Positions 27,310 through 35,749 of a stretch of DNA of 64,000 nucleotides are shown one piece after another. Origin of the DNA: an uncultured Christensenellaceae bacterium. Its GTDB lineage: Bacteria > Bacillota > Clostridia > Christensenellales > CAG-314. The notes under the pieces are model-generated. The model did no database searches, had not been told where the DNA came from, and saw nothing but the letters and a program-made list of their open reading frames with translations. The DNA lies in NCBI GenBank assembly GCA_910586905.1, contig CAJUIV010000002.1, positions 31,009 through 95,008 on the forward strand, written 5' to 3'. Numbering within the stretch: position 1 is the stretch's first letter; every line of letters begins with the position of its first letter. The translations under genes were made by a program, and so were the position numbers.

Positions 27310-27355
27310 AAAAGACGGCAAATAAGACTATGTATTAGTCTTATTCGCCGTCTTT
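27310..27355 (-). terminator. Strong terminator after the 204-residue gene
   Basis: A 20-base stem with a single mismatch (27336-27355 with 27311-27330), loop of 5, followed by T residues on the minus strand. It isolates the collagen-like gene from the upstream unknown genes. Confidence 0.9.
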
Positions 27356-27400
27356 ATTGCCCTCGCTTTCGGGGTCTTTTCTTGGCTTTATTAAGTTGCG

Positions 27401-28015
27401 CTATTTAGTATGTTTAACGAATTTGGAATATTGTGTGCCGTCAAACATTTCTCCGAATGCATGCAGATCGTAATCCCAACCTTCCTTATGGAACACATAT
27501 TGCTTGAACGGTTCTATTGGAGGTAGCGGTATTTGTTGTTCGTACATTAAATTTATTAGGTTTTGCAAGTGCATTAATGTATACGGTGAAGTTTCGCCAA
27601 TTCCTGCCCATAAATCACTTACTCCAATATTAAATACGTATTCAACTAATAAATTGATTTGTTTGTTTGTTTGTTTGTAACTTTCTAAAAGCAGTTCTAA
27701 TTCTTTAGAATTTGGAAGGTCTTCGTCACAATACAGTTGCGCTCTAAGCTCTTGCATTTTCCATCCGCTATTTTCATGGCGTCTCGGCAATAATTCACTA
27801 ATTAACGCCCACCAACGTTCCAACGGTAAACAGTTGTTAATTGTCGGGTCGCATGCTGCGGGGAGCTCGGTATACCACCATAATTTTTTTAACAGAAAAT
27901 TCCAACCTTCACCTCGAAGATTATAGTGCTCTAAAGCGTTTTCCAAACAACATATTCCATACGCTACACACCCTCGTATGGATATTTTTTCAAACTGCTG
28001 CGCATTTATTTGCAT
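27401..28015 (-). CDS. Uncharacterised protein, 204 residues
   Basis: An intact frame beginning MQINAQQFEKISIRGCVAYG with an AGGAGG ribosome site. It is rich in aromatic residues and Leu and predicted mostly helical; no signal peptide or membrane helix is seen. Features include LKKLWWYTELPAACDP near residue 42 and an acidic, Lys/Leu-rich middle. I do not recognise the family. It follows a 41-residue frame and is closed by a strong terminator. Its place in a relic-rich region suggests it came with mobile DNA; an immunity or phage role is possible but not shown. Confidence 0.75.
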   Translation of the reverse strand: MQINAQQFEKISIRGCVAYGICCLENALEHYNLRGEGWNFLLKKLWWYTELPAACDPTINNCLPLERWWALISELLPRRHENSGWKMQELRAQLYCDEDLPNSKELELLLESYKQTNKQINLLVEYVFNIGVSDLWAGIGETSPYTLMHLQNLINLMYEQQIPLPPIEPFKQYVFHKEGWDYDLHAFGEMFDGTQYSKFVKHTK

Positions 28016-28024
28016 TATTGCCTC

Positions 28025-28150
28025 CTAAAATCCCGGGAACAACCCGGTATAAATTGCCGCAACTTTTCCGTTAAGCACTCTGTTGCATACTCGGCATGCG
28101 TATGCGGCATTTCCCGTTCGAGTATTAACCGTATAAATATGTAAGTTCAT
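28025..28150 (-). CDS. Small uncharacterised protein, 41 residues
   Basis: A frame MNLHIYTVNTRTGNAAYACR followed by VCNRVLNGKVAAIYTGLFPGF. It contains one CxxC pair (Cys19, Cys22) such as might bind zinc. It ends 9 bases before the ATG of the 204-residue gene. Its ribosome site is weak (AGG), so translation is uncertain. A second frame through the same bases is also open, which lowers confidence. Confidence 0.4.
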   Translation of the reverse strand: MNLHIYTVNTRTGNAAYACRVCNRVLNGKVAAIYTGLFPGF

Positions 28151-28172
28151 TAACTTAGAACCTGAATTAGGT

Positions 28173-28822
28173 TTATTTGTTTATATTATACCCGAAGATA
28201 GTGCCGTTTTCAAACAGCGAACGTCTTACCGTAACAGCTAAAACACGCAAATTATCTCCCCAATCGTCGGCTACTCGAATTCCTTGTCTTATACGCGTTT
28301 GATTCATAGAATAAGTCTCGGTGATAAATACACTGTATTCTTGCCGTTGCACAGAATTTAAGATATTTAGACAGATTTTGTCATTATAAATACAATGATT
28401 ATACACAGGTCCGTAAAAAGAATCTCCCCTCTGCATCGTACGCGTTTTCTAAATCGTTTTTGACGTATACAAAACCGTATTCGTTAAATTAGAAAGAAAA
28501 AAGGATTCACTATCTTATCATCGTTTCGCAATGAACTCAGTATTTGTATTGCGATTCTTTGACGCGATTCAAGCACTCGTCAAAGTCAATACATCGCAGC
28601 AGCTTTTGCCGCATTTTCTTGCGCCGAAAAACACTTCTTTATTAGTCAACACAATACAATATTACGCTCATTTAGTATTTCAGTCCTTTTATAACGGAAC
28701 AAAGCGCGCTCATAACAATCTTTCCATTTATAGCTGAAAACATCTACACCTTTGATAATACGTCTGGCTTCATAAATGAACCCAATAACACCCGGTCGCC
28801 TGGTAAGGCTTTCATAATTTTA
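28173..28822 (-). pseudogene. Degraded gene, coding fragments in three frames
   Basis: Protein-like segments follow each other on the minus strand in changing frames: 28822 to 28646 (includes GVIGFIYEARRIIKGVDVFS and KDCYERALFRYKRTEILNE), about 28641 to 28537 (MRQKLLRCIDFDECLNRVKE), and 28488 to 28173 (FNEYGFVYVKNDLENAYDAE, then after a one-base shift SFYGPVYNHCIYNDK to the end). Removing one G from the GGGG run near 28426 restores a continuous protein across the last break. Stops interrupt the others, and no start codon is left. The last part alone could be read as an 87-residue protein from 28436. The family is not recognised. Confidence 0.6.
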
Positions 28823-28905
28823 CCCTGCTTCTTACATTTATAATTCGCGTTGCGGACGCTCAACTCAACGCTACCAAAGAAAACCGACGGAAAGAATTTA
28901 TACGA

Positions 28906-28934
28906 AAAAGCAATCCCGTAATGAGATTGCTTTT
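28906..28934 (-). terminator. Intrinsic terminator after rplS
   Basis: Stem AAAAGCAATC (28906-28915) with GATTGCTTTT (28925-28934), ending in T residues on the minus strand, 16 bases beyond the rplS stop. Confidence 0.85.
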
Positions 28935-28949
28935 AGACTGATAATGAAG

Positions 28950-29288
28950 TTAGTTAGAACTCTTGACCTTGGCAGCTTTACCGGTACGAGAACGGAGATA
29001 ATAAAGTTTAGCTCTACGAACTTGTCCCTTACGAACGACTACGATGCTATCGATTTTGGGACTGTGTACGGGGAACGTTCTTTCTACACCGATACCGGAA
29101 GATATACGTCTTACCGTAAATGTTTCTCTAAGACCGCCGTGCTTACGAGCGATTACGATACCTTCGTATGCCTGCACCCTTTCTTTATTTCCTTCGATAA
29201 CTTTAAAGTTAACGCGCACGGTATCTCCTACGTTAAAGGGAGTTACTTCTCTTAAAGATTCCGATTCAATTTGTTTGATGATATCCAT
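28950..29288 (-). CDS. rplS: 50S ribosomal protein L19
   Basis: L19 lies at the 30S-50S interface. The 112-residue protein has the expected [22 protein letters not shown] and [15 protein letters not shown] stretches and ends with [16 protein letters not shown]. In Bacillus it follows trmD directly; here it is separated from trmD by rbgA, rnhB, yraN and a methyltransferase gene and has its own promoter, leader and terminator. Confidence 0.98.
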   Translation of the reverse strand: MDIIKQIESESLREVTPFNVGDTVRVNFKVIEGNKERVQAYEGIVIARKHGGLRETFTVRRISSGIGVERTFPVHSPKIDSIVVVRKGQVRRAKLYYLRSRTGKAAKVKSSN

Positions 29289-29364
29289 CTGACTTTTCCT
29301 CCAAAAATATATTTGTTAACTAAGCGTTCATACGCACTCTAGCCAGAGGACCGCCCGAAGCCAC
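29289..29364 (-). ncRNA. Leader of rplS, possible L19 leader
   Basis: A leader of about 75 bases with a GC-rich first half (29340-29365) and a small hairpin (GCGT at 29332-29335 pairing with ACGC at 29324-29327, approximate) before the GGAGG site. Firmicutes rplS genes often carry an autoregulatory leader; similarity to it could not be tested. Confidence 0.35.
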
Positions 29365-29370
29365 TGATAT

Positions 29371-29399
29371 ATTTTAGCACAACACTGAATTACTAGCAA
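29371..29399 (-). promoter_or_regulatory. Promoter of rplS
   Basis: TTGCTA (29394-29399) and TAAAAT (29371-29376) with a 17-base spacer, minus strand. Confidence 0.75.
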
Positions 29400-29471
29400 C
29401 TGTTTATTAGCTGTTTTTTCAAAAAAATATTATAAATTCGTTTAGCGATAAAAAGCTTAAAAGGCGATTGT

Positions 29472-30089
29472 TCATTGTTTGGGTATAGTCAATATTCCGG
29501 AGCAATAAGAAACTTTATCAAACCTTAAAGATAAATAACTATTAAATTTTTGGCAAACGAAATAAAATTCCTCGTCGTCCCATTCGTCGCCGGCTAATAA
29601 CCTGCATTTGTCTTGGTCGGCATACGTTTCAAAAGCTATATCTCCGATAACGATTTTGCCGTTATCGGACAGCAAACCTAAAAGCTTTTTAATCAACTCA
29701 ATCTTACTATCGTCGCGTAAATGATGCAAAGAATACGTAGCGATAATAAAATCGAACTTATGATTTAGTATTTGGGGATGCAATTCTTTTTCGAAATTAC
29801 CGACAAACAAATTGGCTTCCGGCATTTTCTTTTTCGCCCTTTCTACCATTTTTTGCGAAAAATCCTGCCCCCATACGGAAATGCCTTTATCATAAAATTT
29901 TGAAGTAAGATAACCGGTTCCGAACCCCAAATCCAATATTTCGACAGCGCCTTGTTTCGATACAAAATCGAAGATTTTACAGATTACTTCACTGTATCCG
30001 GCAAACGGATAAACGTTACGGTCGTCTGATTCATTCACGTCGTTATCGTAACTGTCGGACCAACGATCAAACTCTTCACTATCCAACAT
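29472..30089 (-). CDS. SAM-dependent methyltransferase, YrrT-like
   Basis: A class I methyltransferase of 205 residues. Motif I is ILDLGFGTGYLTSKF (about residue 71), followed by the acidic WGQDFS end of strand 2 and ATYSLHHLRDD as motif IV. The N-terminal FDRWSDSYDNDV is shared with the YrrT group of putative methyltransferases. The substrate is unknown. It has an AAAGGAG ribosome site and lies at the end of the rbgA-rnhB-yraN run. Confidence 0.85.
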   Translation of the reverse strand: MLDSEEFDRWSDSYDNDVNESDDRNVYPFAGYSEVICKIFDFVSKQGAVEILDLGFGTGYLTSKFYDKGISVWGQDFSQKMVERAKKKMPEANLFVGNFEKELHPQILNHKFDFIIATYSLHHLRDDSKIELIKKLLGLLSDNGKIVIGDIAFETYADQDKCRLLAGDEWDDEEFYFVCQKFNSYLSLRFDKVSYCSGILTIPKQ

Positions 30090-30222
30090 GTCTAATTATT
30101 CTCCTTTAAAGCCGAATTTCATCTGCATCTATATTATAATTTATTGTAAATTACATTGTTATGTCTGACATAGTAGTATACATATAGCGTTATTTTAACA
30201 CAATAGGCGCTGAATCTAAGAA

Positions 30223-30567
30223 TCAAATGCGAAAAGCGTCTTTAATAATATTCACTTCGCCCTGCATCACTTCGACCACGTCAAAGCGAACAGGCATACC
30301 TACGGCGTCGTTGCGGTATTGCCAATAGTTTGCAACGCGTACAATCTTTTGCCGCTTATAATCCGTTACAGACTCTCTTGGCAAACCGAATTTATCATTA
30401 CCGCGCGTTTTAACCTCTATAAAACAAACAAAATTACCGTTTACGGCAATAATATCGATTTCTCCGTAACGGCAACGGAAATTTCTCTCCAAAATTTTAT
30501 ACTTGTGTTTTTGCAAATACCGAGCAGCAATATTTTCGCCCTTGACGCCTTCTATGTGAGTGTTCAT
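30223..30567 (-). CDS. YraN family (UPF0102) endonuclease-like protein
   Basis: A 114-residue protein of the restriction-endonuclease-like fold. The conserved core GEIDIIAVNGNFVCFIEVKTR gives the D...ExK metal site, after KGENIAARYLQKHKYKILERNFR. YraN is often next to rnhB, as here. The biological role is not settled. No clear ribosome site precedes the ATG at 30567. Confidence 0.9.
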   Translation of the reverse strand: MNTHIEGVKGENIAARYLQKHKYKILERNFRCRYGEIDIIAVNGNFVCFIEVKTRGNDKFGLPRESVTDYKRQKIVRVANYWQYRNDAVGMPVRFDVVEVMQGEVNIIKDAFRI

Positions 30568-30691
30568 CTTTTTCTTTTACTTTAACCGTTTGCCGACGTT
30601 GCGGTGTTAAACGAATCCGCCAATTGTAATCTACTAATATCCACCGTCAGAAAATCACAAATTACGAAAGTTTGTGCGGAGGGTATTTAAC

Positions 30692-31282
30692 TTAAATTTC
30701 AACGAAATTTTTTATAAAACTCCGTCTATGAATTTCACAAGGTCCGTATTGCTTCAACAAACGTATGTGCTCCGCGGTACCGTATCCTTTGTGTTTAGAA
30801 AAGTTATATTGAGGATACTGCTTATCTAATTCGCACATCAATCTGTCTCTCGTTACTTTCGCTATTATACTCGCAGCGGCTATATTGTAACTTAACGCGT
30901 CGCCGTGTATTATAGACAGCGAGGGAACATCGCAATCTGTTTTAACCGCGTCTATCAAAACGTAATCCTTTTTAGATAAACCGTTTATGCATTGCAGCAT
31001 CCCCTGCTTAGTAGCGTTTAAAATATTTATTTCGTCTATAGTTTTGTGCGAAATTACGGCGACTTTATACTCCACTGCTTTCGTTAAAATTTTTTCATAT
31101 AAATCGTCGCGTTTTTTTGCCGTTAACTTTTTACTGTCGTTTACTCCGTCTATAACATCGTTTAAAGGCATTATCACCGCCGCCACTACAACCGGACCGG
31201 CAAGAGGTCCTCTACCAGCTTCGTCTACGCCGGCAATAAATTTATAACCTTTTCCGGTTAGTTCTCTTTCGTAATCGAACAT
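30692..31282 (-). CDS. rnhB: Ribonuclease HII
   Basis: Removes RNA from RNA-DNA hybrids, including misincorporated ribonucleotides. The N-terminal catalytic motif GVDEAGRGPLAGPVV (Asp and Glu near residue 20), the IDAV stretch with the third acidic residue, and ASIIAKVTRDRLM are present. Length 196 matches. It shares a start/stop overlap with rbgA. Confidence 0.97.
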   Translation of the reverse strand: MFDYERELTGKGYKFIAGVDEAGRGPLAGPVVVAAVIMPLNDVIDGVNDSKKLTAKKRDDLYEKILTKAVEYKVAVISHKTIDEINILNATKQGMLQCINGLSKKDYVLIDAVKTDCDVPSLSIIHGDALSYNIAAASIIAKVTRDRLMCELDKQYPQYNFSKHKGYGTAEHIRLLKQYGPCEIHRRSFIKNFVEI

Positions 31283-32133
31283 TATAATATATCCTCCGGT
31301 AAATCCAAGGTTATTTTACCTAATTTGCCCTTACGAAAATCTTCTAAAACAGCCTTGGAACAGCGCTCGTAATCTATTTCTCCACCGCGAATCAAAAAGC
31401 CTCGCTTAATAGCAATAGTTTCAAACAACTCGGAAGCGCTTTGATTATTTAAGTCGATTTTATAGCGTTCTTCCAAATTTCGCGGATATTGCAACGCCAG
31501 TTCGGCAATCAAAGCGTTGGATACTTCGTACAAATCGACTACTTCGTCTTTTATACTGCCGATGTAACATAACCGCGACGCAGTATTTTCGTTTTCAAAT
31601 TTCGGCCATAATGTACCGGGAGTATCCAATAATTCCAAACCCGATTGCAACCTAACCCATTGTTTACCTTTAGTTACGCCGGGCTTATCTCCCGTAATAA
31701 CCGTTTTTCTGCCCGACAAACAATTTATAATAGTAGACTTGCCGCAATTAGGAACGCCGATTATAAGACAGCGTACGGGTTTAAAAATACCTTTCGCATT
31801 ATATTTTCGGCGCAGTTCCGACGTAATATCGGCAAAAGCGGAAGAAATTTTATTCGCCTCTGCCGAAGACGTTGCGGTTACTTTCACGTACGCTAAGTTA
31901 TTTAAACTAAAATACTTACACCATTTATCAATTTTATCAGCGTCTGCCAAATCGCATTTATTAAGAATAAACACGCACGGTTTATTACATACAATTTTAT
32001 CAAAACTAGGATTTAAACAAGACGCAGGCGCCCTTGCGTCCAACACGTAGCCTATAGCGTCTACTATTTTAACGTTTTCTTCCATCATTCTGAGGGCTTT
32101 CGTCATATGCCCGGGAAACCATTGTATAGTCAT
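31282..32133 (-). CDS. rbgA: Ribosome biogenesis GTPase RbgA (YlqF)
   Basis: A circularly permuted GTPase needed for late 50S assembly. The start is the ATG at 32133 (MTIQWFPGHMTKALRMMEEN), the classic family N-terminus, with GGAGG before it. G4 NKCDL comes first, then G1 GVPNCGKST and G3 DTPGTLWP, in the permuted order. The 283-residue length is typical. It overlaps trmD by 4 bases. Confidence 0.97.
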   Translation of the reverse strand: MTIQWFPGHMTKALRMMEENVKIVDAIGYVLDARAPASCLNPSFDKIVCNKPCVFILNKCDLADADKIDKWCKYFSLNNLAYVKVTATSSAEANKISSAFADITSELRRKYNAKGIFKPVRCLIIGVPNCGKSTIINCLSGRKTVITGDKPGVTKGKQWVRLQSGLELLDTPGTLWPKFENENTASRLCYIGSIKDEVVDLYEVSNALIAELALQYPRNLEERYKIDLNNQSASELFETIAIKRGFLIRGGEIDYERCSKAVLEDFRKGKLGKITLDLPEDIL

Positions 32134-32804
32134 TTGTCCTCCAATAAATCGGGACGGTTCGCTTTGGTGATTTCGATAGACTTTTCTTGCCGCCATTTAG
32201 AGATATTTTTATGATTGCCACTGATAAGTACATCCGGCACGGAAAGACCGCAAAAAGTCTGCGGACGCGTATACTGAGGATATTCGAGCAAACCGTTGGA
32301 AAACGATTCGTCAACGGTAGATTCGCTGTTGCCGAGAACGTCGGGAATATAACGCAATACGCTGTCGATAACCGCCATTGCGGGAATTTCGCCTCCGGAC
32401 AATACATAATCGCCAATCGATAATTCCATGTCTATATCCATATCCAATACTCGTTGGTCCACGCCCTCGTAATGACCGCACAGAATCATTAATCTGTCGT
32501 ACTCGGACAGCTTTTTAACGATATTTTGGTCAAGCCGTTTACCGCGCGGCGACATATAAATGCGAAATGAACTGTGATTCTCGTCTACAGCCTTTATACA
32601 ATCGTGAATAGGCTGCGGAGTCATTACCATACCGGCGCCTCCGCCGAACGGCGTATCATCGCATTTTTTATGTTTATCCTGCGAATAATCGCGTATGTTG
32701 TGGCAATTCAATTCGAACAATCCTTTTTCCTTTGCCTTTCCAATAAGCGAACTATCGAGCGCGACAAACATTTCCGGAAAAAGCGTCAAGACGTCAATCT
32801 TCAT
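32130..32804 (-). CDS. trmD: tRNA (guanine-37-N1)-methyltransferase
   Basis: TrmD methylates G37 next to the anticodon to prevent frameshifting. The start MKIDVLTLFPEMF (ATG 32804) is the family start. The deep trefoil-knot SAM site is visible in ILCGHYEGVDQRVLD and SIGDYVLSGGE; the C-terminal end has RPQTFCGLSVPDVLISGNH. Length 224 is slightly short. It overlaps rimM by 11 bases. Confidence 0.97.
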   Translation of the reverse strand: MKIDVLTLFPEMFVALDSSLIGKAKEKGLFELNCHNIRDYSQDKHKKCDDTPFGGGAGMVMTPQPIHDCIKAVDENHSSFRIYMSPRGKRLDQNIVKKLSEYDRLMILCGHYEGVDQRVLDMDIDMELSIGDYVLSGGEIPAMAVIDSVLRYIPDVLGNSESTVDESFSNGLLEYPQYTRPQTFCGLSVPDVLISGNHKNISKWRQEKSIEITKANRPDLLEDK

Positions 32805-33297
32805 AAACGACCACCTCGGAAAAACGTTTAGCATCCGCCGTAATAATTTTTGTTTCTGTATTTACGGACACAACAACGTCGTTTAAATACGGAAAAGAAA
32901 TCGTTTGACCGTTTAAATCTTTACAAACGAATACGTCCGCCGCGCCGTATTGTAAGACGTCTACTACTTTTCCTACCCTTTCTCCGCTGTTTAAAACTAC
33001 TATGCAATCAAGCAAATCCGTAACGAAAAACCGACCGGACGGAATATTAACGCCGGATTTATCTACGTAAACAATCCAATTCTGCAGATTTTCCGCTGCG
33101 TTTCTGTCCGAAACGCCTTCAAGCATAACATAACAAAACGCGCCGTCGCATCTTATTTTCTGGACGTTATAAGTTAACGAACCGACATACAAACGCTTAA
33201 CGTCTTTTAGCATTGCGGAATCGTCAAGATAGCAATTTATCTTGACTTCTCCTTTAATGCCTTGCGCTTTTACAATTTTACCCGCTTCAATTTTCAT
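32794..33297 (-). CDS. rimM: 16S rRNA processing protein RimM
   Basis: RimM assists 30S head assembly. The start MKIEAGKIVKAQGIKGEVKI (ATG 33297) is standard; the N-terminal barrel and the C-terminal PRC-like domain (GRFFVTDLLDCIVVLNSGERVG onward) are both present in 167 residues. No ribosome site is visible because a terminator-like hairpin ends just before the start codon. Confidence 0.93.
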   Translation of the reverse strand: MKIEAGKIVKAQGIKGEVKINCYLDDSAMLKDVKRLYVGSLTYNVQKIRCDGAFCYVMLEGVSDRNAAENLQNWIVYVDKSGVNIPSGRFFVTDLLDCIVVLNSGERVGKVVDVLQYGAADVFVCKDLNGQTISFPYLNDVVVSVNTETKIITADAKRFSEVVVYED

Positions 33298-33300
33298 ATT

Positions 33301-33327
33301 AAAAAAGCCACAAGTTTTGCTTGTGGC
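33301..33327 (-). terminator. Terminator-like hairpin between khpA and rimM
   Basis: Perfect 8-base stem GCCACAAG (33320-33327 with 33307-33314) and six T residues on the minus strand, ending 3 bases before the rimM ATG. It may cut down transcription into rimM-trmD-rbgA. Confidence 0.8.
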
Positions 33328-33334
33328 AAAAAAA

Positions 33335-33565
33335 CTAGTCGGCAATATCGATACTGTATCTTTTACCGTTTTTAATTCCCACCGCTTTAGCTAAAGTACG
33401 GATAGCCATAGCGATTTTTCCTTGCTTGCCTATCACTTTGCCGATATCGCTTTCCGCAACGCGAATAGTAACGACTTCTACTCCGTTATCTTCGGCAGAA
33501 GTTACGTTTACCGCCGACTTGTCGTCGACCAACTGCTCTACTATGTAAGTAACAAGTTCTACCAT
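33335..33565 (-). CDS. khpA: KH-domain RNA-binding protein KhpA (YlqC)
   Basis: A single KH domain of 76 residues with the GxxG loop at GKQG (residues 46-49). KhpA works with KhpB in Gram-positives to bind small RNAs and control cell division and length. It sits between rpsP and rimM, the conserved site. Confidence 0.95.
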   Translation of the reverse strand: MVELVTYIVEQLVDDKSAVNVTSAEDNGVEVVTIRVAESDIGKVIGKQGKIAMAIRTLAKAVGIKNGKRYSIDIAD

Positions 33566-33577
33566 CGTATACCTCTG

Positions 33578-33838
33578 TTACGCTTTAGGAGCTTTCTTCG
33601 GTTCCAAAACTTTTTCGCGAACAAGCAAAGTTCTTACTGTTTCTGTCGGTTGAACGCCGTTGGAAATCCACTTTTTAGCCTTATCGACGTCAAGGTGAAG
33701 TTCCTCGTTCAAAGGATTGTAAGTGCCGACTAAATCAACGTATTGTCCGTCTCTCGCTTTGTGAGAATCGATAACTACTACGCGATAAAAAGGACTTTTT
33801 TTGTCGCCCATTCTGGTTAATCTCATTTTTACTGCCAT
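33578..33838 (-). CDS. rpsP: 30S ribosomal protein S16
   Basis: The start is the ATG at 33838 (MAVKMRLTRMGDKKSPFYRV), preceded by GGAGG. The VDLVGTYNP and WISNGVQPTETV segments are typical. Length 86. It lies 56 bases after ffh in the ylxM-ffh-rpsP-khpA run. Confidence 0.97.
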   Translation of the reverse strand: MAVKMRLTRMGDKKSPFYRVVVIDSHKARDGQYVDLVGTYNPLNEELHLDVDKAKKWISNGVQPTETVRTLLVREKVLEPKKAPKA

Positions 33839-33894
33839 TTTAGTTTCCTCCAAAAGTATTTAATATTTATCAAAATTGTTTACTCAACAAATTT

Positions 33895-35205
33895 TTAAAA
33901 AGGTAATCGTTTAGACTTTGACATTTTTTTCATCATATCGCGAGACTGCTCAAATTGTTTTATCAATTTGTTAACGTCCTGAACCTGAAGTCCTGCGCCG
34001 GCGGCTATGCGTTTGCGGCGGGAATAGTTAAGAATTTTAGGATTAGTGCGTTCTTCCTTGGTCATAGATTGAATTATCGCTTTATTGCGCCCAAGTTGTT
34101 TCTCGTCTACTTTTTTATCCCCAAGTTTAAGTCTACTTGCTCCCGGTATCATACCTACCAAATCGTTCAGGTCTCCCATTTTAGCGACTTGTTCGAACTG
34201 TTCCAAATAATCGTTTAAATCGAACGAAGCTTCCTTAAACTTTTTAGCCATTTTAAGCGCCTGTTCTTCATCGATAGCGGTTTGCGCTTTTTCTATCAAA
34301 GTCAGCACGTCGCCCATTCCGAGTATACGCGACGCCATACGGTCAGGGTAAAACGGTTCCAAGTCTTCGGGCTTTTCTCCGATTCCGACAAATTTGATAG
34401 GTTTACCCGTTACGGCCTTTATAGATAACGTCGCGCCGCCACGCGTATCTCCGTCAAGCTTTGTCATTATAACGCCGCTTATATCCAATGCTTCGTCGAA
34501 AGTCTTTGCAACGTTAACCGCGTCCTGTCCCGTCATAGAATCCACTACAAGTAAAGTTTCGTAAACGTTAACGGCTTTTTTGATGGATTTTAATTCGTCC
34601 ATCAATTCTTGATTAATATGCAAACGGCCTGCGGTATCTATTATTAACGTATCAAATCCGTTCTTTTCGGCATATTTTACCGCGCTTTCGGCGATTTTCG
34701 TAGGGTTGCCCTGCCCCATTTCAAAAAATCCGGATTTAACTTTGCCCGCAACTATCTCTAACTGTTTAATCGCAGCAGGACGGTAAACGTCGTCCGCGCA
34801 TAACAAAACTTTCTTTCCTTGTTTTTGCAAATGCAACGCAAGCTTGCCGCACATAGTCGTTTTACCCGCGCCTTGCAATCCGCACATCATTATTATAGTC
34901 GGCAGTTTTGGCGAAACTCCGAGTTTGCTCTGCGTGGAGCCAAGCAATTCGATAAGCTGCTCATTAACGATTTTTATTACTTGCTGTCCGGGCGTAAGAC
35001 TCTTTAATACTTCTTCGCCGACAGCAAGTTCGGAAACTTTACCGATAAAATCTTTGGCAACCGTAAAATTGACGTCCGCTTCGAGCAAAGCCACCCGCAC
35101 TTCGCGCATCGCTTGTTTTATTTCCAATTCGGTAAGCGCGCCGCGATTTTTCAGCTTGGAAAAAACGTGATTTATTCTATCCGTTAAATTTGAAAAAGCA
35201 GCCAA
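33895..35205 (-). CDS. ffh: Signal recognition particle protein Ffh
   Basis: The SRP GTPase that targets nascent membrane proteins. The N domain (1-90) is followed by the G domain with GLQGAGKTTMCGKLA, DTAGRLHIN and TKLDGDTRGGA, and the methionine-rich M domain (about 300-436) with RIAAGAGLQVQDVNKL for SRP RNA binding. Three bases separate it from ylxM. Confidence 0.98.
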   Translation of the reverse strand: MAAFSNLTDRINHVFSKLKNRGALTELEIKQAMREVRVALLEADVNFTVAKDFIGKVSELAVGEEVLKSLTPGQQVIKIVNEQLIELLGSTQSKLGVSPKLPTIIMMCGLQGAGKTTMCGKLALHLQKQGKKVLLCADDVYRPAAIKQLEIVAGKVKSGFFEMGQGNPTKIAESAVKYAEKNGFDTLIIDTAGRLHINQELMDELKSIKKAVNVYETLLVVDSMTGQDAVNVAKTFDEALDISGVIMTKLDGDTRGGATLSIKAVTGKPIKFVGIGEKPEDLEPFYPDRMASRILGMGDVLTLIEKAQTAIDEEQALKMAKKFKEASFDLNDYLEQFEQVAKMGDLNDLVGMIPGASRLKLGDKKVDEKQLGRNKAIIQSMTKEERTNPKILNYSRRKRIAAGAGLQVQDVNKLIKQFEQSRDMMKKMSKSKRLPF

Positions 35206-35208
35206 CTT

Positions 35209-35514
35209 TTACTCCTTCGAAACATATTGTTTCACTGTTTGTTTAAGTAGGTTTAAGTCGTCGGTATCCAACGCAACCCTTAAACTGCGAATAAATTGCG
35301 CAAGACGTAGATTTTCTTCTAATTTAATCAACGACGCCTCCGCTTTTACTATTGCGTCGCGCACTCCCTGACGGCTGATTCCGCGCTCTGCAGCAATTTC
35401 CGAAAGAGAACAATCGTAATCGCAATACATAGCCGTTGCATATTTTTGAATATCCGTCAATACGTCTCCGTATACCGTCAGCAATTCGCTCAGTTGCAGT
35501 TTCGATAGCGTCAT
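35209..35514 (-). CDS. ylxM: YlxM-family SRP-associated protein
   Basis: A 101-residue helix-turn-helix protein of the UPF0122 family (LSEIAAERGISRQGVRDAI around residues 37-55). YlxM modulates SRP GTPase activity and is nearly always just before ffh, as here. A GGGAG ribosome site and a good promoter precede it. Confidence 0.93.
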   Translation of the reverse strand: MTLSKLQLSELLTVYGDVLTDIQKYATAMYCDYDCSLSEIAAERGISRQGVRDAIVKAEASLIKLEENLRLAQFIRSLRVALDTDDLNLLKQTVKQYVSKE

Positions 35515-35554
35515 TGATTCTCCCTGGTGTAAAGCAAAATTGTTTTACAGTCGT

Positions 35555-35583
35555 ATTCTACTAAATTATTGCGCGTTTGTCAA
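35555..35583 (-). promoter_or_regulatory. Promoter of ylxM-ffh-rpsP-khpA
   Basis: TTGACA (35578-35583) and TAGAAT (35555-35560), spacer 17, minus strand. Confidence 0.85.
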
Positions 35584-35675
35584 CGATTTTATACATAGTT
35601 ATATTTTATATAAGAATTATCAGCTTCAGTTTTTTTCCACGCACTACGCTATTTCATAAAAACGGCTTTAAACGA

Positions 35676-35729
35676 TTGACAAAATTTATTTTACTATCTA
35701 TAATAAAACATATGTTGCATAACAAATGT
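35676..35729 (+). promoter_or_regulatory. Promoter and likely TetR operator
   Basis: TTGACA (35676-35681) and TATAAT (35699-35704) with a 17-base spacer are near consensus. Immediately after, ACATATGTT (35708-35716) and AACAAATGT (35721-35729) form an inverted repeat with one mismatch, covering the transcription start. This is where a TetR repressor of its own operon would bind. Confidence 0.8.
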
Positions 35730-35749
35730 TTTTAATAAATGAGGTTTTT

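Noticed and set aside
28531..28737. 68-residue plus-strand frame in the relic region
   Set aside because: The minus strand shows better protein-like fragments there; no ribosome site.
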